Positions 7,887 through 16,280 of a DNA stretch of 34,351 nt are shown piece by piece. Source of the stretch: Bacteroidales bacterium (lineage in GTDB: Bacteria; Bacteroidota; Bacteroidia; Bacteroidales; UBA932). The stretch covers positions 1 through 34,351 of the forward strand of contig JAEEOM010000106.1 of assembly GCA_016284265.1 (NCBI GenBank). The letters are read 5' to 3'. The notes beneath the pieces were generated by a model. That model made no database searches and was not told the origin of the DNA. It was given only the letters and a program-made list of their open reading frames with translations. Made by a program: the position numbers and the translations under genes. Each line of letters opens with the position of its first letter. Positions within the stretch are counted from its first letter, which is position 1.

Positions 7887-10192
7887 TCCTGGCCCTGCTT
7901 TCCCTGACAGGGTGCAATCCTGCAGGTGACAGGCCTGTGCCGGGCGTTTCCCGGGAACTGGCCAGTGCACGCTTTGCGCAAATTCAGAATCCGCGTTACC
8001 GCCTGCATTTTGACCTGCCTGCAGAAAGAGAAGCACCTGTCAACGCTTCGGAGACGCTTCAGGTTTTTCTTCCGAAAAAAGCGGATATTATCCTAGATTT
8101 CCGTGAAGGGAATGACCATCTCAATACTTTAAGTATCAATGGAGATACACTGCGTGTTTCTATTGATAACGAGCACATTGTGATTCCAAAAAAGTTTACG
8201 AAATCCGGCGAAAACACGGTTGTGGTCGATTTCACGGCCGGCAATCAGTCGCTGAATCGGCGGGAGGAGTTCCTATATACACTGCTCGTGCCCGACCGGG
8301 CGCGAACCCTCTTCCCCTGCTTTGACCAGCCCGACCTCAAGGGGCGTTATACGCTTTCACTTACCGTTCCGGCCGAATGGACAGCCGTGTCGAATACGGG
8401 AATTGACGGAGAATCCCTGGACGAGGCTGGACGCAAGACCATTCGTTTCGCAGAGACAGAGCCGCTCAGCACGTATCTCTTTTCGTTTGTGGCTGGCCGC
8501 TTCGAGCGCACGTTCTCCCAACGGGATGGGCGGACCATCTCGATGTATTACCGGGAAACCGATCCGGCCAAGCTGGCTCAGCAGCCCGAAATCTTCTCGC
8601 TGGTGTTTGACGCGCTGGATTATATGGAGAAGTACACGGGAGTCCCCTATTCTTTTGCCAAATACGATTTTGTGGTGCTTCCCGACTTCCAGTACGGTGG
8701 CATGGAGCATACAGGTGCCACGCTCTATAATGATCGGCGCATCTTTCTCGGCCCGCAGCCGACCACCGACGAACTGCTCGACCGGGCGCAGCTGATCGCC
8801 CACGAAACCGCCCACATGTGGTTTGGCGACTATGTAACGATGAAATGGTTCAACGATGTCTGGACCAAGGAGGTCTTTGCCAACTGGTTCGCGGCCCAAA
8901 TTGTCCGCCCGGCTTATCCGGACGTGAACCACCAGCTGGGTGACTTGAAATCGTACTACGCGCCCGCTTATGCGGAAGACCGCACCGTGGGGTCCAATGC
9001 CATTCAGCGGCCCCTTGACAACCTGTCGAACGCCGGGCTTATTTACTGCAATATCATTTACGACAAAGCCCCGGTGGTCATGGACATGTTGGCCCGAAAG
9101 ATGGGTCCTGAGGCATTCCGCCGTGGTTTGCAGACCTATCTGGCGCGATTCGCTTACGGCAATGCCACTTGGGACGACCTGATCGAAGCGCTCAGCCCGG
9201 AGGCAGACTTCGACATCGACGCCTGGAGCCGGACCTGGGTCAAGGAAGCGGGAATGCCCAGTCTGACTGCAGAAGAGTATCAGGCGGACGAAATGGCTTA
9301 TGGTTGGCTCCCGCTCGATGAGGCGCAGGCCGGACAGGATTATGCCCAGTATGCCGGACTCAGGGAAACCGCACGCATGCGCACCCTGATGAATCTCTAT
9401 GAAAACGTGTGGCGGAAACGGATTGATGCTGCGCGTTTTGTCACTTGGGCTTCCGATGCGCTCCGAGGGGAGACCAATCCTTTGATTTTCGGATCTCTGC
9501 TAGGTTATGCAGGGGATGCCCTCCGCTTCTCCGGCACAAAGCTCCCCGTTCTGGAGCAGACGCTCCGTCTCCTGGCTGCCGATGAGACGCGGTCTCATGA
9601 GATGCGTCTGCAGGCCCTGCGCGCCCTGTTCCGCCTGGCGGAAGATCCAGGTACCTGCGACTGGCTCTATGCCATCTGGGAGTCCCAGCTTCCTCCGAAG
9701 GGCCTGACGTTGGGAGAATCCGACTATACGAGCCTGGCGTATCAGCTTATGCTCCGTTTCCCGGAACGTGCAACACAGATCAGGACCGTGCAGCGTGGCC
9801 GTATCTCTCATCCGGACCGGCTTGCGACCTTCGATTTCGTGGTACAGGCCGCCACACCGGACAGTGCTGCGCGCGTGACATTCTTCCAGTCGCTGCTGCA
9901 GGCTGAGAATCGCCGTCCAGAATCCCGGGTCCTGAGCGCTCTCGATCTGTTTTGTCATCCGCTACGGGGCGCCGAGTCGGTCGCCTATATCCGTCCGGCC
10001 TTGGATATCTTGCCGGAGATCCAACGGACCGGCGATATCTTCTTCCCTGCTTCCTGGTGCAAACGGATTCTCGGTCCGCAGACGTCCGTTGCGGCAAAAG
10101 AAGAAGTGGAAGCATTCCTCGCTTCTCACGAAGACATGCATCCACTTCTCAAGACCAAGATCCTGCAGGCGGCAGGATGGCTGTTGCAATAG
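7859..10192 (+). CDS. M1 family (aminopeptidase N-like) zinc lipoprotein
   Basis: In-frame ATG at 7859 (MHRIACLGLILALLSLTGCNP, lipobox); HETAH-X18-E zinc motif (HETAHMWFGDYVTMKWFNDVWTKE) and GGMEH motif. Overlaps the upstream stop by 28 nt. Confidence 0.9.
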   Translation: MHRIACLGLILALLSLTGCNPAGDRPVPGVSRELASARFAQIQNPRYRLHFDLPAEREAPVNASETLQVFLPKKADIILDFREGNDHLNTLSINGDTLRVSIDNEHIVIPKKFTKSGENTVVVDFTAGNQSLNRREEFLYTLLVPDRARTLFPCFDQPDLKGRYTLSLTVPAEWTAVSNTGIDGESLDEAGRKTIRFAETEPLSTYLFSFVAGRFERTFSQRDGRTISMYYRETDPAKLAQQPEIFSLVFDALDYMEKYTGVPYSFAKYDFVVLPDFQYGGMEHTGATLYNDRRIFLGPQPTTDELLDRAQLIAHETAHMWFGDYVTMKWFNDVWTKEVFANWFAAQIVRPAYPDVNHQLGDLKSYYAPAYAEDRTVGSNAIQRPLDNLSNAGLIYCNIIYDKAPVVMDMLARKMGPEAFRRGLQTYLARFAYGNATWDDLIEALSPEADFDIDAWSRTWVKEAGMPSLTAEEYQADEMAYGWLPLDEAQAGQDYAQYAGLRETARMRTLMNLYENVWRKRIDAARFVTWASDALRGETNPLIFGSLLGYAGDALRFSGTKLPVLEQTLRLLAADETRSHEMRLQALRALFRLAEDPGTCDWLYAIWESQLPPKGLTLGESDYTSLAYQLMLRFPERATQIRTVQRGRISHPDRLATFDFVVQAATPDSAARVTFFQSLLQAENRRPESRVLSALDLFCHPLRGAESVAYIRPALDILPEIQRTGDIFFPASWCKRILGPQTSVAAKEEVEAFLASHEDMHPLLKTKILQAAGWLLQ

Positions 10193-10193
10193 C

Positions 10194-10439
10194 TTAGGCT
10201 TGCACGGCAGCGACGATGTAGTCGCAGACCTCGCCGACCGTCTCGAACGGGGCGGTGTCGCTGGCAAACTGCATTTGGAATTTGTGCTCGGCTGCCAGCG
10301 AGAGCAGCAGCATCGACAGGGAATCAATTCCCAGGTCATTGACCAGTTTGCTTTCCATGGTTACCTGGCTCAGGTCCAGTTTCGGCTTCACGCCGGCGAA
10401 GATCTCCTTGAGTCCTTCGAAAACACTTTCCCTTGACAT
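10194..10439 (-). CDS. Acyl carrier protein
   Basis: 81 aa with phosphopantetheine site LVNDLGIDSLSMLLL; ATG at 10439. Confidence 0.9.
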   Translation of the reverse strand: MSRESVFEGLKEIFAGVKPKLDLSQVTMESKLVNDLGIDSLSMLLLSLAAEHKFQMQFASDTAPFETVGEVCDYIVAAVQA

Positions 10440-10444
10440 GACTC

Positions 10445-11935
10445 TTACTGGTTGCGTGCGACTTTCATACTGCCCGTGCGCTTGAAGTCTTCTTTGCGGA
10501 CGGTTACTTTCAGGATCCGGTGCGTCGAAGGCAGACTGGCGTTGATCTTTTCGACAAGCTGCTTCATATAGCTTTCCACCTCTTCCCACGATTTGCCTTC
10601 GAAAGCCGGCATCTGCGGGAGGATTTCCACGGCGATGACCTGGTCTCCGTTCAGCTCGTCTTCCTTGACCATGGCGTCACGGACGCAAGGATCGGCGTAG
10701 AAAGGCTCTTCCAGGCTTTCCGGGCTCACGTTCTCGCCGTTGCCCAGGATGATCAGGTTCTTGATGCGGCCCGTGATGTAGAGGAACCCGTCCTCATCGA
10801 AACGCACCAGGTCGCCGGTCTTGAACCAGCCGTCTTCGGAGAAGGCTTCCGCGGTCTTGACGGGATCCTTGTAATAGCCGGAGAAGATGTTGTCCCCCTT
10901 GAGCCAGAGCTCACCGTCCACGACTTTGGCTTCCTGGCCGGGATAGATCTTGCCGATGGAGGTGGGCTTTTCGATGGCATTGGCATTGGCGGAGGTCAGG
11001 TTGGCTGTCTCGGTCAGGCCGTAGCCGAAGCAGAATTCCACGCCCAGTTTCGTAAAGATGTCCACCAACCGCGGCGGCACGTTGGCGGCACCGGAGATGA
11101 TCATGCGAAGCTCGCCGCCGAGGAACTGCGGGCCATACATTTTGCACAGGCCGGCAAGGATGTCGCAAATACCCGGGACAATGACCAGGAGGGTCGGTTT
11201 GATAAACGGCAGTTTGCCGATGGTAGCCTTCATATCCTCGCAGGTATAGATCAGGTTACCCGTATAGAAGCAGCCCATGGTGCCCGCGATCAGACCGAAC
11301 ACGTGGCTCAGCGGAAGTAACGCGATGTAGCGGTGGACTCCGATGACCTTGCCCGGCTTGAAGATCGCATTGTAGCAGCCGCGCATCAGTGCCCGGTGGC
11401 TCAGGACTGCGCCCTTGGGCGCGCCCGTGGTGCCGCCAGTAAAGAAAATGGCAGCCGGCGACTCCTTGTCGACCGTCGCGACAGGCGCGGTCTCAGGGGA
11501 AGTCGCACTGCATGCGAAGACTTTGGCCGGAACCCCCTCTGCCAGGGTCTTGAACTCGTCGCGTACGAAAAGAGCCTGCAGGTCGAAACGCATGCAGCAG
11601 CCTGCGACAGCCTGAGCGGGAAGGCCGGCGGGCAACATCAGGGCCGTATAGCCGGCCGAAGTGATGGCCAGGAACAGTTCGATGGCATCCGCGCTGTTGC
11701 GGTCGAAAACGCCGATGTTGGCGCCTTTCGGCAGACCGATTCCTTCGAGGAATGCGCGACGGTGCGCCACGCGTTCACACAGTTCACGATACGTGTAAGT
11801 CCGGGTATGGTCGCAAACGGCCGGCATGTCGGAATAAGTCTCTTCCAGCCAGTTGACGAATTCAGGTACTGTGGGGAAATAATGCAGCCGGGACAGTTCG
11901 TCCGCTGGCAGCATATCGTAGAAGTAATTGTCCAT
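10445..11935 (-). CDS. AMP-dependent acyl-CoA/acyl-ACP synthetase
   Basis: AMP-binding motif FFTGGTTGAPKGAVLSH, FGYGLTET, WFKTGDLVRFDEDGFLYITGR. ATG at 11935 preferred; the ORF extends to 11983. Confidence 0.9.
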   Translation of the reverse strand: MDNYFYDMLPADELSRLHYFPTVPEFVNWLEETYSDMPAVCDHTRTYTYRELCERVAHRRAFLEGIGLPKGANIGVFDRNSADAIELFLAITSAGYTALMLPAGLPAQAVAGCCMRFDLQALFVRDEFKTLAEGVPAKVFACSATSPETAPVATVDKESPAAIFFTGGTTGAPKGAVLSHRALMRGCYNAIFKPGKVIGVHRYIALLPLSHVFGLIAGTMGCFYTGNLIYTCEDMKATIGKLPFIKPTLLVIVPGICDILAGLCKMYGPQFLGGELRMIISGAANVPPRLVDIFTKLGVEFCFGYGLTETANLTSANANAIEKPTSIGKIYPGQEAKVVDGELWLKGDNIFSGYYKDPVKTAEAFSEDGWFKTGDLVRFDEDGFLYITGRIKNLIILGNGENVSPESLEEPFYADPCVRDAMVKEDELNGDQVIAVEILPQMPAFEGKSWEEVESYMKQLVEKINASLPSTHRILKVTVRKEDFKRTGSMKVARNQ

Positions 11936-11970
11936 ATGGTTTTTGGTTTCAGTCTCGTAAAAAAAACGGC

Positions 11971-11978
11971 CAAAATTA
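11971..11978 (-). promoter_or_regulatory. -7 motif TAATTTTG for the ligase-ACP operon
   Basis: CAAAATTA on +; TAnnTTTG match. Confidence 0.55.
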
Positions 11979-11990
11979 AGCATTTTTTTC

Positions 11991-11998
11991 TATTTTTG
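11991..11998 (+). promoter_or_regulatory. -7 motif TATTTTTG for the 12024 operon
   Basis: TAnnTTTG match 25 nt upstream of ATG 12024. Confidence 0.55.
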
Positions 11999-12023
11999 TA
12001 AGATAGAAAGCCTAAACTATACA

Positions 12024-13145
12024 ATGACCTTATTGACAAAAGAAGTACTTACGCGGCGTGAGCTGCGGCAATTTGTCTCTTTTCCTGAAAATCTTTATCG
12101 AAACAGCCCCTATTGGGTCCCGGCTCTCCATTCCGACGAGTATGACACGCTCGGCCCGAAGAACCCGGCCCTGGATTTCTGTGAGCGCGCGCTCTATCTG
12201 GTCCTGCAAGACGGCGAGATCGTCGGTCGTGTCGCGGCCATCATCAACCACAACGCCAACGAGCGCTGGAAAGAAGAAGTAGTCCGTTTCGGGTGGATTG
12301 ATTTCATCAACGACCTGGACGTGGTCCGCGCACTGATCGACGCCGTGGCCGCCTGGGGAAAGGCGCGCGGCTGCGTGAAAATCAAGGGACCGCTCGGTTT
12401 TTCGGACATGGACAAGGAGGGCCTCCTGGTGGAAGGATACGACCACCTCTCCCCTTTCACGGTGATTTACAACTATCCGTATTATGGGGACCTGCTGGAG
12501 CAGGTCGGATTTGTCAAAGATGCAGACTGGACCCAGAAGATCGTTGATATTCCCGTCGGTGAAGTCCCGCAGATGCAGTTCGCGCCGCTGGTCGAACAGC
12601 GTTTCGGGCTCCACGCTGTCACCAACATGTCCATGAGGCAGATGGGGAAAAAGTACGGTGTCGACCTCTTCCATCTGATCAATACTTCTTTCGCGGAGCT
12701 TTACGAATACTCCCCGCTGTCCGACAAGCAGATCGAAGCCTATCTGAAAGTGTATATCCCCATCCTCAACAAGGATTTCGTGGCGGTCATCGTCGATGCA
12801 GAAGACCAGGTCGCCGGTTTCGCGTTTTGCGTCCCGTCTCTTTCCCAGGCTTTCCGGAAGGCCAAAGGCCGGTTGTTCCCGTTCGGCTTCCTCCATATCC
12901 TGAAAGCGCTCCGAAAGACGGAAGCCATTGATGCGCTGATGATCGGCGTCCTGCCGCAGTACCAGGGGAAGGGTGCCAGCCTGCTGATCTTCAAATATCT
13001 GCTCGACAGCTGCCACAAATATGGCGTGACACGCATGTACGCCAATCCACAGTTGGAGACCAATCATAAAGTGCAGTCAGTCTTCGACGGCATCCTGGAG
13101 ACCCATGAATTCCAGCGCCGCCGTTCTTATGTGAAAACACTATGA
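12024..13145 (+). CDS. GNAT-fold acyltransferase of the YghO-like group
   Basis: Pattern NSPYWVPAL..., GRVAAIINHNANE, IKGPLGFSDMDKEGLLVEGYDHLSPFTVIYNYPYYGDLLEQVGF, typical of large YghO-like N-acyltransferase homologs. Confidence 0.65.
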   Translation: MTLLTKEVLTRRELRQFVSFPENLYRNSPYWVPALHSDEYDTLGPKNPALDFCERALYLVLQDGEIVGRVAAIINHNANERWKEEVVRFGWIDFINDLDVVRALIDAVAAWGKARGCVKIKGPLGFSDMDKEGLLVEGYDHLSPFTVIYNYPYYGDLLEQVGFVKDADWTQKIVDIPVGEVPQMQFAPLVEQRFGLHAVTNMSMRQMGKKYGVDLFHLINTSFAELYEYSPLSDKQIEAYLKVYIPILNKDFVAVIVDAEDQVAGFAFCVPSLSQAFRKAKGRLFPFGFLHILKALRKTEAIDALMIGVLPQYQGKGASLLIFKYLLDSCHKYGVTRMYANPQLETNHKVQSVFDGILETHEFQRRRSYVKTL

Positions 13146-14071
13146 AATTCAACCGCACCATGAAGATGACCGCGCTGGTGGAAAGCGATTTCCACCTGCT
13201 GGGCCTCTTGTCGCGGTTGGGCATTGACCAGCGTTTCGGAGACCGTACGGTCGAAGATCTCTGCGTCGAATCGGACATCGATCCGGACACGTTCCTGCTT
13301 CTTTGTGAAATCTATGCTTCTCCGGATTTCCGTCCCTCGGAAGAGCAGCTTCGCGAATGCCGCATCGCAGATATCCTGTACTACCTGAACCAATCGCACG
13401 ATTATTACGTCAACCGTTCACTGGTCGATCTGGATGCGGCTATCGAATCGCTGATTGCGCCCTGTACTCCGACGCAGAAGCAGGTCATCCGCCGATTCTT
13501 CGCCGACTACCGGACGGAACTCCAGCGCCATTTCGACCTGGAGGAGCGTTCTGTCATCCCGTATGTCCGTAATCTGCTGGTGGGTAATCGCAATACCAGT
13601 TATACCATCGACCGCTTCGAGGAGCATCATACCCAGATTCACGAAACCCTGTCCGACTTGAAGAACCTGATCATGAAGTCGCTGCCGGACGTGTGCGACA
13701 GTCGGCTCCGTATCAGTGTCCTCCTGTCGATCTATAACCTGCAGCAGGATCTGGACCATCATACCTGCATCGAAGACGACGTACTCATCCCGTTGGTCCG
13801 AATGCTCGAATCGCCGGGGCGTACAGCCCGCGCAGAAGCCCATGGCGATCCGCAGCGCGAAGAACTCACAGACCGTGAAAAAGAGATTCTGATCAGCGTG
13901 GCGCAGGGACTGCTCAACAAAGAGATTGCGGATCGGCACAACATTTCCATCAATACGGTGATCACACACCGGAAGAATATCACCCGCAAGATCGGTATTA
14001 AAACCGTACCCGGACTGACAGCGTATGCCATCCTCAACAACCTGATAGACATCAATTCCATCGAATCATGA
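13142..14071 (+). CDS. Hemerythrin (HHE) domain protein with C-terminal LuxR-type HTH
   Basis: Central His/Glu motifs (HFDLEERSVIPYV, HHTQIHETL, HHTCIEDDVLIPLV) and C-terminal LTDREKEILISVAQGLLNKEIADRHNISINTVITHRKNITRKIGIKT. Confidence 0.85.
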   Translation: MKFNRTMKMTALVESDFHLLGLLSRLGIDQRFGDRTVEDLCVESDIDPDTFLLLCEIYASPDFRPSEEQLRECRIADILYYLNQSHDYYVNRSLVDLDAAIESLIAPCTPTQKQVIRRFFADYRTELQRHFDLEERSVIPYVRNLLVGNRNTSYTIDRFEEHHTQIHETLSDLKNLIMKSLPDVCDSRLRISVLLSIYNLQQDLDHHTCIEDDVLIPLVRMLESPGRTARAEAHGDPQREELTDREKEILISVAQGLLNKEIADRHNISINTVITHRKNITRKIGIKTVPGLTAYAILNNLIDINSIES

Positions 14072-14640
14072 AAACACGTATCCTTTTCCTCCCTGTCCTG
14101 CTGCTGGCAGCATTGCTCGTGGTTGCTGGCTGCAAGAAGCAAAAGACCCCTGCACCCGAAAACGATCCTGCAACTGTGGAAGAAGCGCCCGACATGAGCC
14201 AATATATGCCCTCGCTGCAGGTCGGCGAATTCGCCCCGCTCTTCGAAGCGCCCGACATTCTTGACGAGACAGTCGGATTGAGTGACTTTCTGGGCGACTA
14301 TCTGGTGATCGATTTCTGGGCCACCTGGTGCAAGGACTGCCGGGCCGAACTGCCGGGCATGAAAGACCTTTATAACACATACGGCCCGAAGGGCGTCCAG
14401 TTCCTCGGCGTTTCGTTCGATACCGACAAGCAGACGCTTGTAGACTATTGCTTCGCCAACGAAATTCCCTGGATGCAGGTCTGCAACGGCATCAAATGGA
14501 AAGAGAATCCAATTTCGGCCGACTACGACCTCCATTGGATTCCCACCATGTATTTGCTGGATCCTGACGGAAAAATCCTGGGCATCTGCTTTACTGCGAA
14601 AGAGCTCGGCAAGATGCTCGCCACGCTCCAGTATTCCTAG
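14068..14640 (+). CDS. TlpA/ResA-like thioredoxin-fold lipoprotein
   Basis: Lipobox LVVAGC, FWATWCKDCRAELPGM redox motif. Confidence 0.88.
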   Translation: MKTRILFLPVLLLAALLVVAGCKKQKTPAPENDPATVEEAPDMSQYMPSLQVGEFAPLFEAPDILDETVGLSDFLGDYLVIDFWATWCKDCRAELPGMKDLYNTYGPKGVQFLGVSFDTDKQTLVDYCFANEIPWMQVCNGIKWKENPISADYDLHWIPTMYLLDPDGKILGICFTAKELGKMLATLQYS

Positions 14641-15626
14641 ATCAGATTGGTCAACGCCCAGCGGTTGACCTGATTCCGGTCCACGATCGGCCTGATTGCG
14701 AGTTCCGCAGTCGGGCCGATCCGTTTTCTGAGTACGGTCATCTCCTGGATCCGCGAACGGTTGACCGGATCGTGGACCGGATCCATACCCGCCTCCTTGA
14801 GGATCAGGTTACTCCGGGCGGCGATGGAAAGTTCCAGGTAATTCTGGATGTAACAGTACATGTCAAAGAAGACTTCCGGATCGAAGCGCTCCTTGAGCGT
14901 AAGCAGATACTCCCCTGCCTTGGTCGAAGAGAACTCGCCTCGCCGGACAGCGCCCAGCAGGTTGATCTCGTTGTTGATGCCTTCGTCGAGCCAGTCGTGG
15001 ACGAACTTGCTGTTCTTTTTGAAAAGTGAGCGTTTGCTCAAGACGAAATAGACAATCAGCAGAGCCGTCAGGACAAGCGGATTGATCGGCTCCAAGGCAT
15101 GGATGTAGTGGATCAGGATGGCCGCCAGAAAAGCGACGACCGATCCGATCACCTTGGCCCGACGCGAATCGCCGAACTTGCCCTGATGCACCATGATCAG
15201 AGCCATTGCCAGGGTCGAGGTGCAACCGATGTGCATCACGGCCGCCTCGAAGCCGAGGAAAATGGTGTGCCAGAGATTCGCTCCGCCCTGGGCCGTCAGC
15301 CAGAAAATGTTCGCCAGCAGACCGAAACCGGCTCCGATGGCAGAACCATAGATGGTTGCATCCCCCAGCAGTCCCACTTTGTGGCGCGAAATCAGCAAGA
15401 ATAGAAAGGCGCCTTTGCACAGTTCTTCCACGATGGAGACAAGCAGGCGGTTCCCGCCGATCGCCGGAATGCGGCAGATAAGCCAGGAAACCAGGTACAG
15501 GATGATGCCCGCGCCAATACTCATCAACAAGGTGGACCACTTCGTCAGGGAGAAGGAGTCCATCACCAGCAACAGGATGAGGAACATGGCCAGCGGGACT
15601 GCTGTCAGGATGTATAAACCAATCAT
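14637..15626 (-). CDS. PrsW-like polytopic membrane protein (motif 2 altered)
   Basis: VEELCKG (EExxK-like), GFGLLANIF in place of GFxxxEN, AVMHIGCT and ILIHYIHAL histidine helices. Confidence 0.65.
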   Translation of the reverse strand: MIGLYILTAVPLAMFLILLLVMDSFSLTKWSTLLMSIGAGIILYLVSWLICRIPAIGGNRLLVSIVEELCKGAFLFLLISRHKVGLLGDATIYGSAIGAGFGLLANIFWLTAQGGANLWHTIFLGFEAAVMHIGCTSTLAMALIMVHQGKFGDSRRAKVIGSVVAFLAAILIHYIHALEPINPLVLTALLIVYFVLSKRSLFKKNSKFVHDWLDEGINNEINLLGAVRRGEFSSTKAGEYLLTLKERFDPEVFFDMYCYIQNYLELSIAARSNLILKEAGMDPVHDPVNRSRIQEMTVLRKRIGPTAELAIRPIVDRNQVNRWALTNLI

Positions 15627-15631
15627 GTTTG

Positions 15632-16261
15632 TTACTTTGTTCCGAAAATGCGGTCGCCGGCATCGCCGAGGCCCGGCAGGATGTAAGCGTCGCTGTTGAG
15701 TTCCTCATCGAGCGCGGCCACATAGATGTCCACGTCGGGATGGTCCTTCTGTACCCGTTTGACGCCTTCGGGCGCCGCGACGAGGCACATAAGGCGGATA
15801 TTGTTGCAGCCCATATTCTTGAGCATCGTGATGGCGTCCGACGAACTGCCGCCCGTAGCCAACATCGGGTCGGTGACAATCACCAGACGCTGGTCGATGT
15901 CGATAGGCATCTTGCAGTAGTACGACACGGGTTCGTGGGTGGTCTCGTCGCGGTAGAGGCCGATGTGGCCCACCTTGGCGACCGGCAGTAGGGTCAGCAG
16001 GCCGTCCACCATGCCGAGACCGGCACGGAGAATCGGCACGATGGCCAGCTTCTTGCCCGAGATGACGCGGGCGGTCATCTTTTTCATCGGGGTTTCGATT
16101 TCCACGTTCTCCAGCGGAAGGTCGCGGGTGATCTCGTAGCCCATCAGGAGGGAAATCTCCTTCAGCAACTCACGGAAATCCTTGGAACCCGTTCGAATGT
16201 CGCGCATGATGCTCAGCTTGTGCTGCACCATCGGATGGTCAATGATATGAAGTCTGCTCAT
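15632..16261 (-). CDS. upp: Uracil phosphoribosyltransferase
   Basis: [33 protein letters not shown]-binding motif, length 209 aa. Confidence 0.95.
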   Translation of the reverse strand: MSRLHIIDHPMVQHKLSIMRDIRTGSKDFRELLKEISLLMGYEITRDLPLENVEIETPMKKMTARVISGKKLAIVPILRAGLGMVDGLLTLLPVAKVGHIGLYRDETTHEPVSYYCKMPIDIDQRLVIVTDPMLATGGSSSDAITMLKNMGCNNIRLMCLVAAPEGVKRVQKDHPDVDIYVAALDEELNSDAYILPGLGDAGDRIFGTK

Positions 16262-16280
16262 GATTGAATGATATTGGATG

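Noticed and set aside
8688-8720. GGMEH instead of GAMEN in the M1 aminopeptidase as a novelty
   Set aside because: The zinc site HETAH-X18-E is intact, and I believe GGMEH variants are common among Bacteroidota M1 lipoproteins.
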